Part shown: positions 52,912 through 61,115 of the stretch, piece after piece
Numbering within the stretch: the first letter of the stretch is position 1
How the letters are laid out: each line of letters begins with the position of its first letter
From: CALRGE01 sp964360635
Lineage (GTDB): Bacteria > Patescibacteriota > Gracilibacteria > UBA1369 > 2-02-FULL-48-14
DNA: 64,000 bases
Reading direction: 5' to 3'
NCBI GenBank assembly: GCA_964360635.1
Contig: CAYHXO010000008.1
Span: 1 to 64,000 of the forward strand
Notes under the pieces: generated by a model
The model's input: only the letters and a program-made list of their open reading frames with translations
The model's database searches: none
What the model was told of the DNA's origin: nothing
Program-made: the position numbers and the translations under genes

Positions 52912-52940
52912 TTTGTAACAAAAATTAGGCGCACTGTCAA
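52912..52940 (-). promoter_or_regulatory. Promoter for the hydrolase at 52892
   Basis: Minus strand consensus TTGACA (52940-52935) and TACAAA (52917-52912), spacer 17 bp, 19 bp before the ATG. About 50 bp upstream is the inverted repeat at 52989-53008. Confidence 0.6.
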
Positions 52941-52988
52941 CGTCCTATTGTGTAAATATCTACGAAATGAGTATTTATTAGATTTAAT

Positions 52989-53008
52989 GTTGTCAACACT
53001 CTGACAAC
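52989..53008. promoter_or_regulatory. Inverted repeat GTTGTCA-N6-TGACAAC, putative operator (copy 1)
   Basis: Perfect 7-bp arms with a 6-bp centre in the intergenic region between the hydrolase and the ribbon-helix-helix gene. The same core occurs before the BRO-N gene at 62015-62034. The spacing puts the arm centres 13 bp apart, close to one helical turn, as expected for a dimeric regulator. Confidence 0.6.
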
Positions 53009-53069
53009 GCAATTTTGATCTGGAAACACAAGTTACTTTCAAAAGATCTAATCATTCCTATCCACAATA

Positions 53070-53417
53070 ATGACTGTAAAATCTTCTACAAAAAATATGC
53101 AAAAAAAATCCTTAAATCACTTCATAACATTGAACAATAAGAAATATATTTATTCAATGAAAAAAATAGATATGAAATCTACTCATTTTGAATGTGACGC
53201 CGCAAATATTTCTCAACCATTTTTGAATGAGGGTATTCCCAATCTTTTAATAGACCTTCCAAATTTGATTCTAGCCGAGAAAGAATATAAGGAAAAACAA
53301 GAAGCAGTAATTAGATTTAGGGTTACACTTGAGGATAAAAAACTAATCGAAGAAAAAGCAGGGAAGTGTGGATTTAAAACTGTTTCAGATTACTTAAGAG
53401 AAGTTGCGCTTAAATAA
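53070..53417 (+). CDS. Ribbon-helix-helix (MobC/CopG-like) DNA-binding protein
   Basis: A 115-residue protein whose last 40 residues, from IRFRVTLEDKKLIEEKA to VSDYLREVAL, fit a ribbon-helix-helix motif. The beta strand is RFRVT and the two helices follow, as in MobC or DUF1778-type proteins. The first 75 residues are of unknown fold. The start is uncertain: ATGs at 53070, 53097, 53157 and 53172 are all possible. The inverted repeat at 52989 lies upstream, consistent with autoregulation. Without a partner nuclease or toxin, a transcriptional role seems likeliest. It overlaps the convergent GT4 by 28 bp. Confidence 0.65.
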   Translation: MTVKSSTKNMQKKSLNHFITLNNKKYIYSMKKIDMKSTHFECDAANISQPFLNEGIPNLLIDLPNLILAEKEYKEKQEAVIRFRVTLEDKKLIEEKAGKCGFKTVSDYLREVALK

Positions 53418-54535
53418 GCCTCCTCAACACTCTTTGCAATATTCTGCCAGTCGTAACGTTCTTCCACCAATTTCCTCGCATTCGCAGTAATAATTTTCAT
53501 TTCTTCAGGCTCTTCAAAAACCCGAATAATCGCCTTTGAAAGTTCAGCTACATTTCCGCTCGGAACAAGAAATCCGGTCTCGCCATTAGTTAAAAAATCC
53601 ACAATCCCACCAACAGGGCAGGTGATTACAGGAGTTCCGAGAGCCATTGCTTCAATAAAAGAAACACCGAATCCTTCAAATCGAGATGGTCTAACAAAAA
53701 CATGAGACTTCCTAACTAATTCTGGTATAGCATCATGATTTATTGTTCCTAAAAAATCCACACAATTCTCAATTTTTAATTCTACAATCCTTGCTTTCAG
53801 CGAGTGCTCCATTGGCCCCTCACCTGCAATTTTCAATTTTGCCTCAGGAAATTTTAGCAAGACAGCCGGCATGGCCTCGATGAGAATATCAATTCCATTT
53901 CTTGGAATTAATGTTGAAGTCGTTGTAATCTCAAACTTATTTCTTTCCCCCTCATAAAGTCTGAACTTTTCTAAATCAATTCCGTTTGGCACAAGTACAC
54001 ATTTTTTTGCGCCCATTTTTTTTGCCCCCTCAAGAGAATACGAGCTTACACATGCGCATATATCTGCCACTTTCAACGCATTTCGAATCTGCATTTCTAA
54101 AGCCCATAGACCGTGTGAAAACATCAATCCCCAAAAGCCTTTCAATACCATTTCTTCTTTATAAGCAAAAGGATTTTGCACCGTCACATACAAAGGAATG
54201 CCCAACTTTTTCTTCAATTTTGCAGCGACAATTGCCTGTGGATAAACCTGTTTTGCATGAATAATATCAAATTTTATTCCGCAATTTAAAACCTCTTTAT
54301 AGACTGCACGACTAAAAAAAATGGAATTCAAATTTCTGATTTTCCAATATTTCACAGCATGAACAAAAACCTTCTCACTAAAAAGTGACTTTGCAGAATC
54401 ATCATTCCCAACAAATAAGTGAATTTCATAATCTTTTTTTGAAAGCTCTCGTACAATCTCAACAATATGCACTTCTGCCCCACCCAAATCATTTGGATTC
54501 AAGTCCGCACAAATTATGGCAACTTTGACACTCAT
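53390..54535 (-). CDS. Family 4 glycosyltransferase
   Basis: A 381-residue GT-B enzyme with LNPNDLGGAEVHIVEIVREL as acceptor loop, ITTSTLIPRNGIDILIEAMP as donor-site start and EGFGVSFIEAMALGTPVITC as the E-x7-E motif. It is coupled to the FemAB-like gene upstream by a 4-bp overlap. Part of a four-gene minus-strand operon (58523 to 53390) with GT4-deacetylase, DegT-like and FemAB-like proteins. Confidence 0.85.
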   Translation of the reverse strand: MSVKVAIICADLNPNDLGGAEVHIVEIVRELSKKDYEIHLFVGNDDSAKSLFSEKVFVHAVKYWKIRNLNSIFFSRAVYKEVLNCGIKFDIIHAKQVYPQAIVAAKLKKKLGIPLYVTVQNPFAYKEEMVLKGFWGLMFSHGLWALEMQIRNALKVADICACVSSYSLEGAKKMGAKKCVLVPNGIDLEKFRLYEGERNKFEITTTSTLIPRNGIDILIEAMPAVLLKFPEAKLKIAGEGPMEHSLKARIVELKIENCVDFLGTINHDAIPELVRKSHVFVRPSRFEGFGVSFIEAMALGTPVITCPVGGIVDFLTNGETGFLVPSGNVAELSKAIIRVFEEPEEMKIITANARKLVEERYDWQNIAKSVEEAYLSATSLK

Positions 54536-55371
54536 CTTAGATATTTAAATAAAATCCTTGACGCCATTGATAGCACGGAAACAGGTAAGAAAGCGAGCAT
54601 TTTAGCTGGTACTTTACTCCTTTTCCCATGTCGAATTTGTCCTTTTTGAACTGTCCATATCGGGATTTTTTTTGCCCCGAATCTTGATTTGAAAAATGCC
54701 AAGGAAGAACCTTCTTCGCAGTTTCCAAAATCGACTTCTAAATTATTTTCACAGGCAAATTTGATAAGATCAGCATAGGTTTTCATATTTGCCGCCGTCA
54801 CGCGCGCAAGCGCGCTTTGTCCATTACTCCAAATATGTAATCTTGCGTCATCTCTCAATGCCACAATCCCAGAAGTATATTTCCCGTCACACTCGCTCAT
54901 AAATAAAATAAAATCTTTTCCAAATTCTTTTCTTGCTAATGAAAAAAGGTCGTAACTTTGGGGAATGGCTCCAATTCCGCACATAGTGCGAACATACATT
55001 TTATAAAAGATCCAAAGTGATTCTTCATCATCTGCAATTTTTGTTCTTACACCATTTTTCTCTGCTTTATAAATTAAATTCCTAGTTTTTTGATGTATGC
55101 TCTCTTTCAAAATCTTATCGAAACTTTTGTCACATTTTAACCTGTAAGTTTCCAATCCAGATTCAAAATTCCAATGATTTGGTTTTGAATCAACACGAAT
55201 ACTTGCATTTGCTTTTGAAAAAAAATCTTCACTTGGCATTTCAAGATAATCACCTACAAAATTCATCTCCATTCCTGCACGAGTTTCATAAAGCCAGACA
55301 CCGCAAACTTTTTCAGAGCGTATACCGTATGCTTCTTTCAAAATTTTTGACCACTCATCACGATTAAACAT
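54532..55371 (-). CDS. FemAB/GNAT-like acyltransferase
   Basis: A 279-residue protein of the Acetyltransf_6/FemAB type. IHQKTRNLIYKAEKNGVR holds the Arg/Lys-rich stretch typical of the family. The C-terminal half shows the GNAT core in VALRDDARLHIWSNGQS and VDFGNCEEGSSLAFFKSRFG. Related proteins (FemABX, exosortase-linked FemAB) add amino acids or acyl groups to envelope sugars or peptides. It lies between a GT4 and a DegT-like gene, so the acceptor is probably an amino sugar. The C-terminal tail is basic and hydrophobic. Confidence 0.75.
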   Translation of the reverse strand: MFNRDEWSKILKEAYGIRSEKVCGVWLYETRAGMEMNFVGDYLEMPSEDFFSKANASIRVDSKPNHWNFESGLETYRLKCDKSFDKILKESIHQKTRNLIYKAEKNGVRTKIADDEESLWIFYKMYVRTMCGIGAIPQSYDLFSLARKEFGKDFILFMSECDGKYTSGIVALRDDARLHIWSNGQSALARVTAANMKTYADLIKFACENNLEVDFGNCEEGSSLAFFKSRFGAKKIPIWTVQKGQIRHGKRSKVPAKMLAFLPVSVLSMASRILFKYLR

Positions 55372-56404
55372 TTTTAAGTAGGTTACAAATCATTTTGACA
55401 TCTTTCTCTCTCATAAATTTATTCACCGGTAGAATTAAAACTCTCTTCGCAAAACTACATGAAGAATTGTACCAGATCCTATCTGCAAATACGCCAAATA
55501 CTCTTAATTTAGCTAAAATCTCATCACGATTTTTATCTTTTGGTACGAGAATAGGAAAGTTGAAAAAGTCATAAATTGGCTCACTTAATACAGCCCTATA
55601 TTCGACGGGTAAACTTTCAAAATAAGCTCTATAAATATCTGCACAATTATCAATCATTCGAAGCCGTCTCATGAAAAGCCTTTTTGAGCCCTCGCTTGCG
55701 GCTAGAAAAGTAGAGTATTTTTTATCATTATTTACATCATTGTCAAGCGCCAATTTTTTTGTTGACCGATATAAATTCAATAAAGGTCGGATAAGACCAA
55801 TCTTTAAAATAACAGGTATCAACCCATCAAAAAAAACCACCCGGTTCTTTATTTTAGGAAAATCAATATCTTCGGAAATTAAAATCCCGCCAAGTGAATT
55901 TGCAAGTCTTTTTGCAAAATGAAAGAGTACAAAATCACCAAAAGTTTTTTGAGAACTGAAACAATGTGCACAATCTTCAATCAAAAAAAGTTTATTTTGT
56001 TTGCAAAGTGTTGAGATTTTTTCCACTTCACCTTTGTTCCCAAATGTACGAACAAAGAACACTCCTCCAAAATCTTTCAAAGGCATTTCTTTCAATTTTT
56101 CAAAATCTAACAATCCCTCTGAATTGACCTCACAATAATCCACTTTTATACCTGCACGCTCGGCCGCCCGAGTAACCGAACTACAAATATATTTTGGAAA
56201 AATTACCCGTCGTTTTTCCATCACCAAATTTTTAAAAAGAAACTCAATAGCACCGCGTAAATGCATAAAACTTTGAGCATATTTAAATTTTCTACCGGTC
56301 ATTAATTTCTCAGCGACATCAAAGTCGGGAAAGTTTTTTGACTTAACCATCAGGCATTGAATGTCGCGCCAGTCAGATACCGGCATTACATCAGGAATTG
56401 GCAT
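55364..56404 (-). CDS. Divergent DegT/DnrJ-like PLP enzyme
   Basis: A 346-residue protein that is clearly but distantly DegT-like. LIEDCAHCFSS matches the Asp motif, and LFHFAKRLANSLGGILIS places a Lys at the usual PLP position, eight residues before the last Gly. The N-terminal part (IFPKYICSSVTRAAERAG) fits the family's opening fold. The length is short and the C-terminal domain differs from the other DegT proteins here. It may act on a sugar or on an amino acid-like substrate. It overlaps the FemAB-like gene by 8 bp and the upstream fusion gene by 14 bp. Confidence 0.65.
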   Translation of the reverse strand: MPIPDVMPVSDWRDIQCLMVKSKNFPDFDVAEKLMTGRKFKYAQSFMHLRGAIEFLFKNLVMEKRRVIFPKYICSSVTRAAERAGIKVDYCEVNSEGLLDFEKLKEMPLKDFGGVFFVRTFGNKGEVEKISTLCKQNKLFLIEDCAHCFSSQKTFGDFVLFHFAKRLANSLGGILISEDIDFPKIKNRVVFFDGLIPVILKIGLIRPLLNLYRSTKKLALDNDVNNDKKYSTFLAASEGSKRLFMRRLRMIDNCADIYRAYFESLPVEYRAVLSEPIYDFFNFPILVPKDKNRDEILAKLRVFGVFADRIWYNSSCSFAKRVLILPVNKFMREKDVKMICNLLKNV

Positions 56405-58523
56405 ATATTGAGGTACAAAGCTCTGTTAACGTCATGAATTCAAGATCCATGTGTCCTTTAAGCATAGCAATCTTTTTCGACATTTCTGTGAAGTTTTCCC
56501 CGCTCGGATATTTCATATCCTCGCGTGATTGGAACTCCCAACTATGGCACAAAAACACAATATGCGGAGCCACCTTATTCTTGCGGTGATATTCACGCAA
56601 ACGTTCAATTGCAATTAAAATTTCACCGTCTGAGAGTTTTAAGAAATTAAACAAATTCATCACAATATAATTTCCAAACGGCACAAAATATTTCCATTGA
56701 ATATGTGGCATTGGGTCACGACTCACAGGAACACGACAAATTCCGTCCTTCAATTTTGGCATTGGTTTCCGACCAAGCATCGCCGGCGAAGATGAGTCGA
56801 TTTCAAATCCATATTCACGAATCAATGCCAAGGTAGTTAAATCAATAACCAAGTTAGGTGCACGGAATGCACGTACTGCTTTTAATCCACACGAATCCAC
56901 AATCTCTCGAATTTTTTTTAATAATTTTTTCCTTTCAATTGGAGAGACCCATGAGTCTTTTAGAAACCATTTTTCACGACCCCAAAGTTCATGATGCAAA
57001 CCATGAATTCCAATCTCATGGCCATCCGCCTCATATCCTCGCAATTTCTCTTGAAATGTTTCAATTAAATCAGCCTGACAAAACAATGTACTCTTTATTT
57101 CAAGTGTTTGGCACATCTCTCTAAACCTATCTAGAAAAACCGGGATATGATCAATTTCATGTGGCAAATCAGCAGATCCATAAGCCTGTTCAACATCCAC
57201 AGTTAAACAAAACTTCAATGGTAATCTCCCCTTATAAGTTTCTTTATGTAATTTTCTTTCAACTAAAACTTGTGGCAAAAACCAAGGCATTCTACCATCC
57301 TGAAAAATTGAAATAAATCGCATATAATTAAATCTTCCCTCTACATTTTTTGTTTTTAAAAGTTCCTCGTAAATTTCAGCAGTTCTCGCCGCAACTTTTT
57401 CCCATGAATATTCATTTTTCACTAGCTCATAGCCATTTTCACCCATATGTCTTAATCCGGGATTCAATGCAAAGTGTTCCAAATAATACGCCAATTCTTC
57501 TACATCTTCTGGCGCTACAAGGTGTCCGTTAACCTTCTCAATAACTAGCTTTTTATTGTCACCGACATTAGTTGCCAAAACAGGTAATTTTGCTGCGCTT
57601 GCCTCCAGTAAAGTAAGAGGGAAGCCTTCTGACCTTGATGGCAAAACGAATAAATCGGAGCTCTTATAAAGTTGAACAAGGGCTTCGCCGGAAACTTTTC
57701 CGTGAAACTTTACATGTTTACCCAAATCAACTTTTTCACACATTTTTTTAAGAGTTTTTTCCTCTGTACCTTCACCTACGATATGTAATAAAAAATCTTT
57801 GTGTGACTGAATAAATTCATTTGATTCAATAACTTTTTTCACGGCTGAGATCAGAACATCAACTCCTTTTATATGATCAAGTCTGCCAACAAAAATCGCA
57901 TCAAAAGTTGTATCAGTTTTTTGATCTGGAACTGCATCAAAATTATCCAAGCGAATTCCGTTAGGAATAATTGCAACATTTTTATTAACATTTTCAGCTT
58001 TCAAAAAATTTTCTGCCACACTTATTTCTCTCGCATATCTTGTTTCTAAAAGCGTAACTCTTTCTATTAATTTTTTAACAGAAAATCCTTTTTGAAAAAT
58101 CGTTGTTCCATGAACTGTCAAAACCGCAGGAACTCCGGTTATTAATGAAGCAAGTTTCATTGGAACAGAACTTGAAACTGCATGTGCATGATATAAATCA
58201 TATTTTTTACCAAAAAAATGTGCATGAATTAATACAAAAAAACTCGCAATCATATACCAAATCCTCATTGCAGGATTTCCGAATGACGACTTCCAGCCCA
58301 ATTCTTTAACGGACAACAGGGGGGAAGCAGCAAGTTGTTTTTCATAATGACTCATCCTTCCACTTATAGCCCTTGTAATAATGTCAATTTCATAATGATG
58401 ACTTTCAATTAAAGCTCTCGAAACCTCTGCAACGTGCACTTGCCCTCCTCCAAAAAGCGGAAACCAAGCGTCTACTAAAAGTGCTATTCTTGGCTTATTT
58501 TTCTCAATTTTTCTTATTTCCAT
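56391..58523 (-). CDS. Fusion of family 4 glycosyltransferase and polysaccharide deacetylase
   Basis: A 710-residue fusion. Residues 1 to about 390 are a GT4: WFPLFGGGQVHVAEVSRAL at the start, FVGRLDHIKGVDVLISA and SEGFPLTLLEASAAKLPVLAT later. Residues about 425-710 are a NodB-type polysaccharide deacetylase of the DUF3473-like branch: FCLTVDVEQAYG with the metal-site Asp, HEIGIHGLHHELWG with the His-x-x-His ligands, and FRAPNLV. The C-terminal IVFLCHSWEFQ is typical as well. A transferase and deacetylase in one chain could place and then de-acetylate an N-acetylated sugar. The linker shows no break. First gene of a four-gene operon; TATAGA ends 3 bp before the ATG. Confidence 0.85.
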   Translation of the reverse strand: MEIRKIEKNKPRIALLVDAWFPLFGGGQVHVAEVSRALIESHHYEIDIITRAISGRMSHYEKQLAASPLLSVKELGWKSSFGNPAMRIWYMIASFFVLIHAHFFGKKYDLYHAHAVSSSVPMKLASLITGVPAVLTVHGTTIFQKGFSVKKLIERVTLLETRYAREISVAENFLKAENVNKNVAIIPNGIRLDNFDAVPDQKTDTTFDAIFVGRLDHIKGVDVLISAVKKVIESNEFIQSHKDFLLHIVGEGTEEKTLKKMCEKVDLGKHVKFHGKVSGEALVQLYKSSDLFVLPSRSEGFPLTLLEASAAKLPVLATNVGDNKKLVIEKVNGHLVAPEDVEELAYYLEHFALNPGLRHMGENGYELVKNEYSWEKVAARTAEIYEELLKTKNVEGRFNYMRFISIFQDGRMPWFLPQVLVERKLHKETYKGRLPLKFCLTVDVEQAYGSADLPHEIDHIPVFLDRFREMCQTLEIKSTLFCQADLIETFQEKLRGYEADGHEIGIHGLHHELWGREKWFLKDSWVSPIERKKLLKKIREIVDSCGLKAVRAFRAPNLVIDLTTLALIREYGFEIDSSSPAMLGRKPMPKLKDGICRVPVSRDPMPHIQWKYFVPFGNYIVMNLFNFLKLSDGEILIAIERLREYHRKNKVAPHIVFLCHSWEFQSREDMKYPSGENFTEMSKKIAMLKGHMDLEFMTLTELCTSIYANS

Positions 58524-58543
58524 TTGTCTATAGTTAGCAGCAC

Positions 58544-59488
58544 TTACTGTGCTGTGAATGCCGCTCCGGCTTTGCCTTCGCGCTGTTCAATCTTTAATGA
58601 TTCTTTCAGTGAGTTTAGCGCAATTTCCAATTGTTTGTCATCGGGTTCTTTAGTTGTAAGCCTTTGAATTAAAAGCCCAGGTAAAACGAATAATTTTATA
58701 CAAACATTTTTTCCGTATTTCGCGCTGAATTTTAAAAACTCATAGCTTATGCCGGCAATTAGTGGCAGTGAAGCAATTCTCGAAAAGAAGTTCACCGCAA
58801 AACTCTCGGATTTTGGTAGAAAAGTATAAACCATAACGCTCATTATAATCACAATAAAAATAAAACTTGTTCCGCAACGTGGGTGGAAGCGAGTTTGTTT
58901 CCGGGCATTTTCAACAGTCAGAGGAAGGCCTTTTTCATATGTCCAAACTGATTTATGTTCAGCGCCGTGATATTGAAAAACTCTTCGAATATCTTTTAAG
59001 ATTGAAATCCCCAGAATGTATCCAAGAAAGATCGCAATTTTTGTTAGGCCGTCAATTGCATTAAAAAGAATGTAGTAATTTTTTACTAGAGGCAAAGCCT
59101 CAGAAACTTTCTCTGCGACCCAAAGTGGAATAAATTTAAGCATGAAAAGTGTCAAACCCAATGTCACCGCAACGTACAAAATTCCAAAAAAACCATAAAC
59201 ATATTTCTTCCAGCCTTTTTGTTCCACCTTTACTTCGCCTGTATAAACATCACTTGAATAATCTAAAGCCCTAAAACCAATTATCATTGATTCCACCAAC
59301 TGAACTCCTCCACGAATAATCGGGAGACTAAAAAATCCCTTTTTCGTACGGGAAGAAAACTTAGCTTGCATCATTTTTATACTACCGTCTTCATGCCGAA
59401 CTGAAACGGTGTAGTAATTTGGAGATCGCATCATAACTCCTTCGAGTACGGCCTGCCCTCCAATAGCGAAATCAATTTTTTCAGTCAT
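58544..59488 (-). CDS. DUF1385 membrane protein (YqhQ-like)
   Basis: A 314-residue DUF1385 protein. GGQAVLEGVMMRSP (10-23), the YHGAEHKSVWTYEKG motif and HPRCGTSFIF are hallmarks of the family. It has about four hydrophobic helices. The function is not firmly known; B. subtilis YqhQ is the namesake. It overlaps the YfiH gene by 4 bp. It marks the end of the glycan region and the return to general genes. Confidence 0.9.
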   Translation of the reverse strand: MTEKIDFAIGGQAVLEGVMMRSPNYYTVSVRHEDGSIKMMQAKFSSRTKKGFFSLPIIRGGVQLVESMIIGFRALDYSSDVYTGEVKVEQKGWKKYVYGFFGILYVAVTLGLTLFMLKFIPLWVAEKVSEALPLVKNYYILFNAIDGLTKIAIFLGYILGISILKDIRRVFQYHGAEHKSVWTYEKGLPLTVENARKQTRFHPRCGTSFIFIVIIMSVMVYTFLPKSESFAVNFFSRIASLPLIAGISYEFLKFSAKYGKNVCIKLFVLPGLLIQRLTTKEPDDKQLEIALNSLKESLKIEQREGKAGAAFTAQ

Positions 59489-60132
59489 ATATTTTTAGCA
59501 AATGTGATAATTGTACCAAAACGTTGTTTACACCCATTCCTTCTAAAAGAAAACCACCCTTCGTCACATTTCGTACATATATTCATATGATCGATATTTT
59601 CATTTTTGATTCCCAAATCCGCCAGTTGTTTCAAAGCTATGGCATTTAAATCAACTTTTTTCCCATGAATTGCCCAATGAAATTTCTTTGGTATCTCATT
59701 CTCAGGATCAGAAAACTCGCTGCATTCAAACCCTAATGACGGGCCAATTCCAACGCGCATTCCCTCCGCCGTACAGCCCATTTCAATCATTTTCTCGAGA
59801 GTTTTTGGAATTATATCTTGTGTAAGGCTCCTCCAACCCGCATGCACCACAGCGACAATCCCTCTGCCGGCAAAAACTAAAGGAATACAATCTGCAGTTT
59901 TCACCATAAGAGTAACTCCTGGCTTATTGCAGATTATTGCATCATGACCGATTTCATCTTCATGATAATCCTCAAAAATCATAATATCACTACCGTGAAC
60001 CTGTTTCATTGTTTGCACTGGAAAAGGCAGACCTTGTAAAACATCTTCTTGGATTACCGCCGCATTTATTCCTGAACCTAAATCTAAGTCATGAATCTGC
60101 ATTTTTTTGACAATAGGCAATGTAAAAGTCAT
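59485..60132 (-). CDS. pgeF: YfiH/PgeF-type protein (laccase-domain, purine nucleoside phosphorylase family)
   Basis: A 215-residue member of the YfiH/LACC1 family. MKQVHG, KTADCIPLVF and VVHAGWRSL contain the conserved His, Cys and His, expected to bind zinc. CTKCDEGWFSFRRNG near the end is also conserved. Homologues have been described as purine nucleoside phosphorylases and, in E. coli, as PgeF, which corrects misincorporated residues in peptidoglycan. Length is slightly short. It is coupled to DUF1385 downstream and diverges from the gene at 60159. Confidence 0.9.
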   Translation of the reverse strand: MTFTLPIVKKMQIHDLDLGSGINAAVIQEDVLQGLPFPVQTMKQVHGSDIMIFEDYHEDEIGHDAIICNKPGVTLMVKTADCIPLVFAGRGIVAVVHAGWRSLTQDIIPKTLEKMIEMGCTAEGMRVGIGPSLGFECSEFSDPENEIPKKFHWAIHGKKVDLNAIALKQLADLGIKNENIDHMNICTKCDEGWFSFRRNGCKQRFGTIITFAKNI

Positions 60133-60158
60133 ACTGACTATACCAATTTTTAAACTTT

Positions 60159-61115
60159 ATGAATAAGAAAAAACACGTCCTTGCAGTTTACCTTTGTGTT
60201 GCTGTGGCTCTTTTGGTTGGAGGTTTATTCTACCTAAGAGAAGCGAGTACTATAATCAATACTCATGAATCTATTGAAAACGCTGAACAGATAGATAAAT
60301 TACAAAAAGTAATGTTTTGGTCTGGCATGAGTAGAGTGGTTCTTGCTGGAATTCCATATGAAATGCTTCATTTTACAGCTGAAAATGAGCCTACTTACAG
60401 TAAACTTGATGAAAATAACGAACTTTTGAAGACAACTTTTGAAAACTATCCCGGGCAATTTCCTTATTTTTGTGGAATTGATCCTCATGATTTCTCTGCA
60501 CTTGAAAAAATTGAAACTTGCATGAAGGAAGGGGCACTAGGAATTAAAATTTACGATGGATATAAGGCATATCACACACTAGCATTGGACAATGCGGACA
60601 TGTTGAAAATTTTCGCAAAAATTCAAGAACTCGGTGGAATTTTGTTGATGCCTGTGAGTACTGAAAATTTCAGAACAGAATTTGAGAATATGTTGAAATT
60701 AAACCCAGATTTGCCGGTTATTTGCTCTCATTATTGCCTTTCTTCAAAGAATTTGGACAGGCTTACTGAATTAATGGGAACTTATCCAAATCTCTATATC
60801 GATACAAGTTTTGGATTTATTGATTATGCCATTGCAGGATTCCAAACCATTACAGCAAATCACGATCAATTCTTATCTTTCTTCACTGATTATCAAGACA
60901 GGATATTTTTTGCAACCGACAATGTGATTACAGGTTTTGAAAGCAAAGATCGTGATTGGATTACTGCTCTTTATTCTGATTATATTTCCATTCTTACTGA
61001 AGGAGAGTTTGAGTCAAAATCACAAGATGACACAATATATAAAGGACTTGGCTTGTCATCTTCAATTCAACACAAAGTTTTCTCCGAAAACTGGAATAAA
61101 CTGACCGAAAAATGA
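60159..61115 (+). CDS. Membrane-anchored amidohydrolase-like protein of unknown function
   Basis: A 318-residue protein with one N-terminal hydrophobic helix (about residues 8-26) and a soluble outer domain. The soluble part resembles a TIM-barrel metal-dependent hydrolase of the amidohydrolase-related group: MSRVVLAGIP, YFCGIDPHD, GALGIKIYDGY, LPVICSHYCLSSKN and NLYIDTSFGF, ending with RIFFATDN. Expected metal ligands are only partly present: the first strand has THES rather than HxH. It may therefore be inactive or use a different site. It overlaps aroE by 4 bp. Confidence 0.6.
   Translation: MNKKKHVLAVYLCVAVALLVGGLFYLREASTIINTHESIENAEQIDKLQKVMFWSGMSRVVLAGIPYEMLHFTAENEPTYSKLDENNELLKTTFENYPGQFPYFCGIDPHDFSALEKIETCMKEGALGIKIYDGYKAYHTLALDNADMLKIFAKIQELGGILLMPVSTENFRTEFENMLKLNPDLPVICSHYCLSSKNLDRLTELMGTYPNLYIDTSFGFIDYAIAGFQTITANHDQFLSFFTDYQDRIFFATDNVITGFESKDRDWITALYSDYISILTEGEFESKSQDDTIYKGLGLSSSIQHKVFSENWNKLTEK

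Noticed and set aside
52893..53417. Toxin-antitoxin pair from the hydrolase and the ribbon-helix-helix protein
   Set aside because: The two are divergent, the hydrolase is 346 residues with an intact catalytic triad, and no toxin-type domain is present.
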